This document shows, piece by piece, positions 44,219 to 48,596 of a DNA stretch of 48,596 nucleotides. This DNA is from Chloroflexota bacterium (GTDB lineage Bacteria; Chloroflexota; Anaerolineae; Aggregatilineales; Phototrophicaceae). The notes under the pieces are model-generated. The model was not told the DNA's origin. It did no database searches and saw only the letters and a list, made by a program, of their open reading frames with translations. Location of the stretch: the NCBI GenBank assembly GCA_009840575.1, contig VXNO01000043.1, positions 1-48,596 of the forward strand, given 5' to 3'. Position 1 is the stretch's first letter. Each line of letters begins with the position of its first letter. A program made the translations under genes and the position numbers.

Positions 44219-45481
44219 TTGCACATAGACAGCGCAACACACAAAACGATCTCACCTCTAGCCGAACCACTCTCCGTCGCCCTCATCGGCACGGGCAATC
44301 GGTCCAAGACGACCTACCGACCGCTCTTTGATTATCTGAAGCCTTGGATACGCATCACGGCTGTGTGTGACCCCGTGCGCGAATCAGCCGATGCCTTCGC
44401 CGAGGACCTAGGCGTGCCGGCTTTTTATGACCTGCATGAACTCATCCGCGCGCGACCTATGGAAGCGGCTTTTGTGGTCAGCCCCATACCTTCGCACCAC
44501 AGCATCTGCTGCACCTTGCTGGCGCATGGCGTACCGGTCAATGTCGAGACGAGTATGTGCAACCTGCTGCTGCAAGCGCAGGAGATGGTGGCGGCGGCGC
44601 GGCGGCACAAGACCATCCTGCGCATCGCCGAAAACTTCTTCCGCTTCCCTTTCGACCGCATGATGAAAGTAATCGCGGCGGACGGCTTCATCGGCGAGGT
44701 CAAGCGCTTGACCTGCTGGCATGACCACACCGGCTTCCACAACAATTCCCGCTGGATCCATTTCTTTGGCGCGCAGCCGCTGGCAGTCCAAGCCATCACC
44801 CACGAAATGCCGACAGTCGGGCATTATCAACTGGCGCATCGTTATCACGAGACAGAGAAATATCGGGCGCATTTCTATTGGTTTCCCGATGATGCGCTTG
44901 TAGTCGACCATGCCGGCAACATCAAGAGCATGCTGGGGCGCTATCCACGACCAGGCTATACCGAGCTGGCGGGCGCGCGCGGAGCCATCGTGCAGCAGGC
45001 GGCGGCTGGCTGGCATGGGCAAGGCGAAGTGCGCTACTGCACGGACGCGGCTTTGGCAAATGGCGGACGCCACGATTTGAGCTACCCGATCGTGCATGTG
45101 GGCGATGGGCGTGACTGGCTGTCTTCGCATGTTGACCTGCCGGACAGGCGCATCGAGGTTGTGAACCCGTATCGGCTGGGGGCGAGCGCCTACCACCGCC
45201 GCAACTATTACAGCGCCGCGGTCATCGGGCATATTGTCGATTTTGCCGAGGCCGTGCGTGGCATACGCGAATCCGAATATACCGACGAAGACGCGCTGAT
45301 GGCGATGATGATGGAAGTCGCCACCCGTGAATCAACGCTGCAAAATGGCAAACGACTGCAACTGCCTTTGACAGGCGAGCTGGAATCAGAAGTGGCGCTG
45401 CGGGCGAGCCTGCGCGAAGAATATGGCGTCGACCCGCTGGATATCGAGGCTATGCTGGCGATAAGCTACCCGCGACCCTAG
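44219..45481 (+). CDS. Gfo/Idh/MocA-family protein lacking the usual EKP lysine
   Basis: A 420-residue Rossmann-fold sugar oxidoreductase-like protein. ALIGTGNRSKTTYRPL and VCDPVRESADAF are the nucleotide-binding motifs. The EKP motif reads VETSMCN, so the conserved lysine is replaced. The central domain is rich in His and Trp (CWHDHTGFHNNSRWIH), suggesting a modified active site. The probable start is TTG 44219, preceded by GAAGGAAG. The next methionine would remove part of the Rossmann fold. Its stop lies 4 bases before the MocR-type gene. Confidence 0.82.
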   Translation: MHIDSATHKTISPLAEPLSVALIGTGNRSKTTYRPLFDYLKPWIRITAVCDPVRESADAFAEDLGVPAFYDLHELIRARPMEAAFVVSPIPSHHSICCTLLAHGVPVNVETSMCNLLLQAQEMVAAARRHKTILRIAENFFRFPFDRMMKVIAADGFIGEVKRLTCWHDHTGFHNNSRWIHFFGAQPLAVQAITHEMPTVGHYQLAHRYHETEKYRAHFYWFPDDALVVDHAGNIKSMLGRYPRPGYTELAGARGAIVQQAAAGWHGQGEVRYCTDAALANGGRHDLSYPIVHVGDGRDWLSSHVDLPDRRIEVVNPYRLGASAYHRRNYYSAAVIGHIVDFAEAVRGIRESEYTDEDALMAMMMEVATRESTLQNGKRLQLPLTGELESEVALRASLREEYGVDPLDIEAMLAISYPRP

Positions 45482-45485
45482 CCAG

Positions 45486-46938
45486 ATGGGTAGCTCCACG
45501 CTCAACATCACGTTAGACCGCGACAGCGCAACGCCGATTTACCGCCAGTTGATCGCGCAGATCCGCAGCTTGATCGAGAGTGGCGAGCTGCCCGCCGGCG
45601 CTCGTCTGCCCGCCAGCCGCTCGCTCGCCCGCCAGCAAGGCATCAGCCGCATCAGCGTCGTCAATGCCTACCGGGAATTGCGCGGCGCGGGTTTGCTGCA
45701 CAGCCATGCAGGCAAAGGCACTTTCGTCGCGCGCCAGAGGTCTGCCAGCGCCATACTACGCTCGCCACTGCCCGAGCCGAGCCAGCGCGCCCCCGCCCTG
45801 CGCCACATGCTGCGGAAAGACCGCGAAGGCATCATCGATTTCAGCGGCGGCACGCCACCCACCGAGTTCTTCCCGGTGCGTTACTTGCAGGACGCCATCA
45901 ACCAAGTCATCGACCGCGATGGCGCGGAGGCTTTGTCCTACGAAGCTGCCGAAGGCTATCTGCCGCTGCGCAGCGCCGTGCGCGACTATGTGCAGGCGAT
46001 TGGCATTCGCTGCCGCTACCAGGATGTGCTCATCACCGGCGGCGCGCAGCAAGCCATTGACCTCGTCCTGCAATCGCTGATGCAGCCCGGCGAAACCCTG
46101 CTGACCGCCGACCCGACCTACCTGGGCATCATCGATATCGCCCAGGCGCGGCGCGTGCGCATCCATGGCTTGCCCGTCGATGACCAAGGCATCCGCATCG
46201 ACGCGCTGGAGCAAGCCTGCCGCGACTTGCAGCCACGCCTCATCTATGTCATGCCCAGCTACCAAAACCCGACCGGCCACTTGATGCCCCTGCACCGCCG
46301 CCGACAACTGGTGCGGCTCGCGGCTCGGCTGCGCATCCCCGTCCTGGAAGACGAGGTCTACCGCGAATTCCGCTTTGATGGCGAGGCGCTGCCACCGTTG
46401 AAGGCGCTGGACGAAAGCGGCGTAGTCATCCACACCAACGCCTTCACCAAAGTGCTGCTGCCGGGCGTGCGTATCGGCTATCTGGTGGCGGATGGCGCAT
46501 GGCATGAGCGGCTGGCGCGCGTCAAGCAAGCGGCGGATATCTCGACATCGGGCTTGAACCAACGCGCGATCCACTTGCTGTTGGAGCGGGGCGTGCTGGG
46601 CAAGCAGCTAGAGCGCAACCGACTGGAGCTGCTGCGGCGGCGGGGGGTGGCATTGGCGGCTGCCCAGCGGCATTTTCCTGCTGGCGCGCGTTGGGTCTCG
46701 CCGCGGGGCGGTTTGTATCTGTGGGTGGAGCTGCCCGGCGGCAGGACCCAGCGCAGCCGACACCTTGGAAGCGGCGCTGGCGCGAGGAGCGGCTTTTGCG
46801 CCGGGCGAGCAATTCTCGACGCGTGGCAAACATCAGCATGCGCTGCGGCTGAACTTTGGCGTACATCCACCGGCATTAATTGAAGAGGGCTTTCTTCGCA
46901 TCGGCGCGGCATGGCGGGGCTTGGCGGGGGACTTATAG
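45486..46938 (+). pseudogene. MocR-type GntR/aminotransferase regulator, frameshifted near 46743
   Basis: Residues 1-80 form a GntR winged helix (IYRQLIAQIRSLI, SRSLARQQGISRISVV). The remainder is a type I aminotransferase domain, with the PLP lysine in AFTKVLLPGVRIGY. This is the MocR architecture, usually a PLP-dependent repressor. The uninterrupted frame ends at 46883 in a tail (RTQRSRHLGSGAG) unlike the family. One extra base near 46743 would explain it. Removing it restores ARGAAFAPGEQFS and LRLNFGVHPP up to the TAG at 46936-46938, a natural C-terminus. The total of 1453 bases is one more than a multiple of three. It may be a real mutation or a sequencing error. Confidence 0.8.
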
Positions 46939-46945
46939 CCTTATT

Positions 46946-46967
46946 CACCACAGAGGGCACTGAGAAA
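46946..46967. repeat. CACCACAGAGGGCACTGAGAAA repeat module
   Basis: The third copy of the module seen at 10119-10140 and 15645-15665. It lies between the frameshifted MocR gene and the decayed ISP gene. Confidence 0.55.
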
Positions 46968-48030
46968 TCACTCAATTGGAAAGCCAGGTATCGCCGCGTC
47001 GATCGCCGCCATAAGCCGCCGGGTCTCGGACAGGGCGACGATGATTTTCTGGTAATGCGTCAGGTCATCGTAAGCGAGCTTGCGGCCGCGGCGGTCTTTG
47101 AGCCACTTCTCCGCCACGCGGTAGCCGCCAATATGGAAGTCCCAGATCTCGGGGGCGACGCCGCCGAAGCATTGCGTCTTGTTGATGTAGACGCGCTGCC
47201 TGACATCATCGTACTTGGGGTAGCCGCGCGACTTCATTGTCGCCTTCGATATCGAATGTGGTGACAAAGTTTGACAGCTTCGACGATTTCATCAGGTGCA
47301 GGTCGACCAACTCCGCGCCCAGTTTGACGAGCGCCGCGAACAAACCCACATCCGCCGTCAAGGGCAAGCGGGGAAAGTCGATTTTGAGGAACTCGGCATA
47401 GCGCTCGCGGTAAGTCGGGCTGTGGAAGATGGCGTAAGCGTAGAAGAAGATGTCTTCGGGACCGAACCAGTCACCCCCCTCAGTCCCCCCATTGCAATGA
47501 GGGGAAGCCGCATCCGCGAAAGCGCTAGGGGGATGATCGTTGCGATGACCTGCCGCGTTATCGGTGGCGCTCCCCTCTCCAATGCCTTGGGGAGGGGCTG
47601 GGGGCGGGGTTAGAAAAGCGCTGCCCTCGGTGACGAAGCGCAGACCCAGCCTGGCTTCCATTTCGCTGACGAAGGCGCGGCTGAGGTTGGGGCGGCGGCC
47701 CTTGTGGCTTAGGCGGAATTCGAGGTAGTCAGTCAGAATCAGATTGCCATGCGCCAGGTAGCGCTTGATTTGCTGTGATTTTTCGGTTCGGCTCAACTGG
47801 TTGCCGATGTCTTTGGCTTCGACGATGCCAATCGGCACATTGCCCGGTTGCCGCAAGACGACGAAATCTGGCATGCCGATTTCTGTGCGCGCTGGATCAT
47901 TCACGGCTTGCAGGCTGCCGTTGGTGGATTCCAGCAATCGCTTAAGCGCCGGACGGTAGGCGTGTTCGCCCGCCATGCTGGTCTTGTATTCAGCCTGTAT
48001 TTCACTGAGATAATCGCGAACGGCGCTCAT
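46968..48030 (-). pseudogene. Type ISP restriction-modification gene remnant: core deleted, repeat inserted, frameshifted
   Basis: Read from ATG 48030, the first ~110 residues are the nuclease part: MSAVRDYLSEIQAEYKTSM, GMPDFVV and VEAKD (residues 54-73, the PD...ExK core), ending in DYLEFRLSHKG. The sequence then jumps to RRPNLSRAFVSEME, which belongs near the C-terminus of such enzymes. The intervening methyltransferase and helicase parts are gone, in frame. Residues ~139-187 are translated repeat. After FGPEDIFFYAYAIFHSPTYR the frame breaks at a C-run (47217-47220). The other frame continues RVYINKTQ and the true end at 46968. The 1063 bases are one more than a multiple of three. It is unlikely to be functional. 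Confidence 0.85.
47472..47613. repeat. BIME-like inverted pair inside the ISP gene
   Basis: A minus-oriented copy (47472-47506; CACCCCCCTCAGTCCCCCC) and a plus-oriented copy (47571-47613; CCCCTCTCC...GGGGAGGGG, tail GGGGGCGGGGTTAG) are separated by about 64 bases. This is the arrangement seen at 3431-3540. The pair is translated in the frame of the ISP remnant as a proline/glycine-rich insert. Confidence 0.7.
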
Positions 48031-48110
48031 GCTCTTTTACCCCTCTCCCACACAAGAGGATGCAGGGAGTTTGCAACCCAGACTCTTCTGTCATCTGGAA
48101 TGCTTAAAAC

Positions 48111-48596
48111 CTACCGCCGCAGCAGCAAATTCACCATGCCCATGCCTGCCAGCAGACGCGCCGTTTCGCGCTCAATCAGCGCCGCTCGCCCCCCCAGTCC
48201 GCGGGCCGCGTCCAGGACCGCGGTCGGCGCGTGCCCGAAGGCTTGCAACGCGCTCGGATTGTATTCCATCACCAGAGCCAAATCGGGCGAACGGCGAATG
48301 GCCCGCCGCATCCCGCGTAGCGCAGTCAGCTCCGCGCCTTCGATGTCCATCTTTATAATGTCGACGCGGTCGATGCCCCATTCAGCCAAGCAGTCGTCGA
48401 TGGCGATAGCGCGGACGCGGTATGTTTGCGGCTCGAAGCCTGCCAAGACACGCGGCGCTACATCGTCCGCGCCCATTTGCGCCTGCTGCTGACGCGCTAG
48501 CGTTTCGTCATAATGCAGCGAGCTACTGGCCGACATCATCAGGTAATCGTGGAGTTCGGCGCTGCCGGGCTTGTCGGCGACCGCGAGTTGCAGGGC
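48111..48596 (-). CDS. FkbM-family methyltransferase (5' end outside window)
   Basis: The frame extends to the window edge, giving 161 residues and a stop at 48111. The FkbM signature DIIKMDIEGAELTAL is clear, followed by a family-like LALVMEYNP. FkbM proteins are SAM-dependent O-methyltransferases acting on sugars or small molecules, often beside glycosyltransferases. The SAM-binding N-terminal portion is not in this window. It lies 80 bases upstream of the ISP remnant, in the same direction. Confidence 0.85.
   Translation of the reverse strand, partial: ALQLAVADKPGSAELHDYLMMSASSSLHYDETLARQQQAQMGADDVAPRVLAGFEPQTYRVRAIAIDDCLAEWGIDRVDIIKMDIEGAELTALRGMRRAIRRSPDLALVMEYNPSALQAFGHAPTAVLDAARGLGGRAALIERETARLLAGMGMVNLLLRR

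Overview
The window reads as chromosomal DNA of a G+C-rich heterotrophic bacterium, most likely a member of the Chloroflexota (Anaerolineae-like). This is an inference. It rests on a MoeA-periplasmic-binding-domain fusion, a CCFVGWQC-type cysteine motif, several sugar-type ABC systems beside MocA oxidoreductases, and many short dispersed palindromic repeats. No rRNA, tRNA, CRISPR array or complete insertion sequence was found.

Positions 1-15425 hold mostly stand-alone genes: the 5' part of a large N6-adenine methyltransferase (restriction-modification type), msrB, a hotdog thioesterase, an HExxH-like secreted-type protein, moeA fused to a PBP domain, a GH4 glycosidase, a small membrane protein, a C39-like/TPR exported protein, a sulfatase, an XhlA-like coiled-coil anchor protein, xylulokinase, cytidine deaminase and a CorC/HlyC-type CBS membrane protein. 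Positions 15905-22527 form one operon: a sugar-type binding protein, a MalF-like permease, a MalG-like permease with an inserted PDZ domain, a MalK/UgpC-type ATPase, and a glycerophosphodiester phosphodiesterase with an unusual N-terminal domain. The natural reading is import and hydrolysis of a glycerophosphodiester or a related sugar-phosphate conjugate. Positions 22693-26264 carry M23 and M20 peptidases, a fragment of an EEP-family gene and an aminotransferase.

Positions 26242-46938 form a divergent uronate/pectin-type catabolic locus. Leftward from 37818 runs a nine-gene set: DHDPS-family aldolase, D-tartrate dehydratase-like enolase, GT-A glycosyltransferase, 987-residue PcRGLX/YetA-like (PL26-type) protein, TIM-barrel isomerase, Gfo/Idh oxidoreductase, amidohydrolase, ADP-ribosylglycohydrolase-fold protein and five-bladed-propeller glycosidase. 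Rightward from 38013 run a family-5 binding protein, DppB- and DppC-like permeases, a second DHDPS-family aldolase, an oligogalacturonate-lyase-like (PL22) protein, an XhlA-like protein, a second Gfo/Idh protein and a MocR-type regulator broken by a frameshift. The combined logic would be import of pectin-derived oligosaccharides, cytoplasmic lyase cleavage, isomerisation and redox, dehydration, and aldol cleavage.

The right end (46968-48596) has a decayed type ISP restriction-modification gene and a partial FkbM methyltransferase. The ISP gene lacks its methyltransferase core in frame, carries an in-frame palindromic repeat pair and is frameshifted near its end. At least two repeat families recur between genes: BIME-like C/G-run palindromes and GTAGGGGCG / CACCACAGAG modules. 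In places they supply hairpins, stop codons, ribosome-binding sequence and possibly promoter elements. The strongest single novelty is the PDZ-containing ABC permease at 18346-19926.
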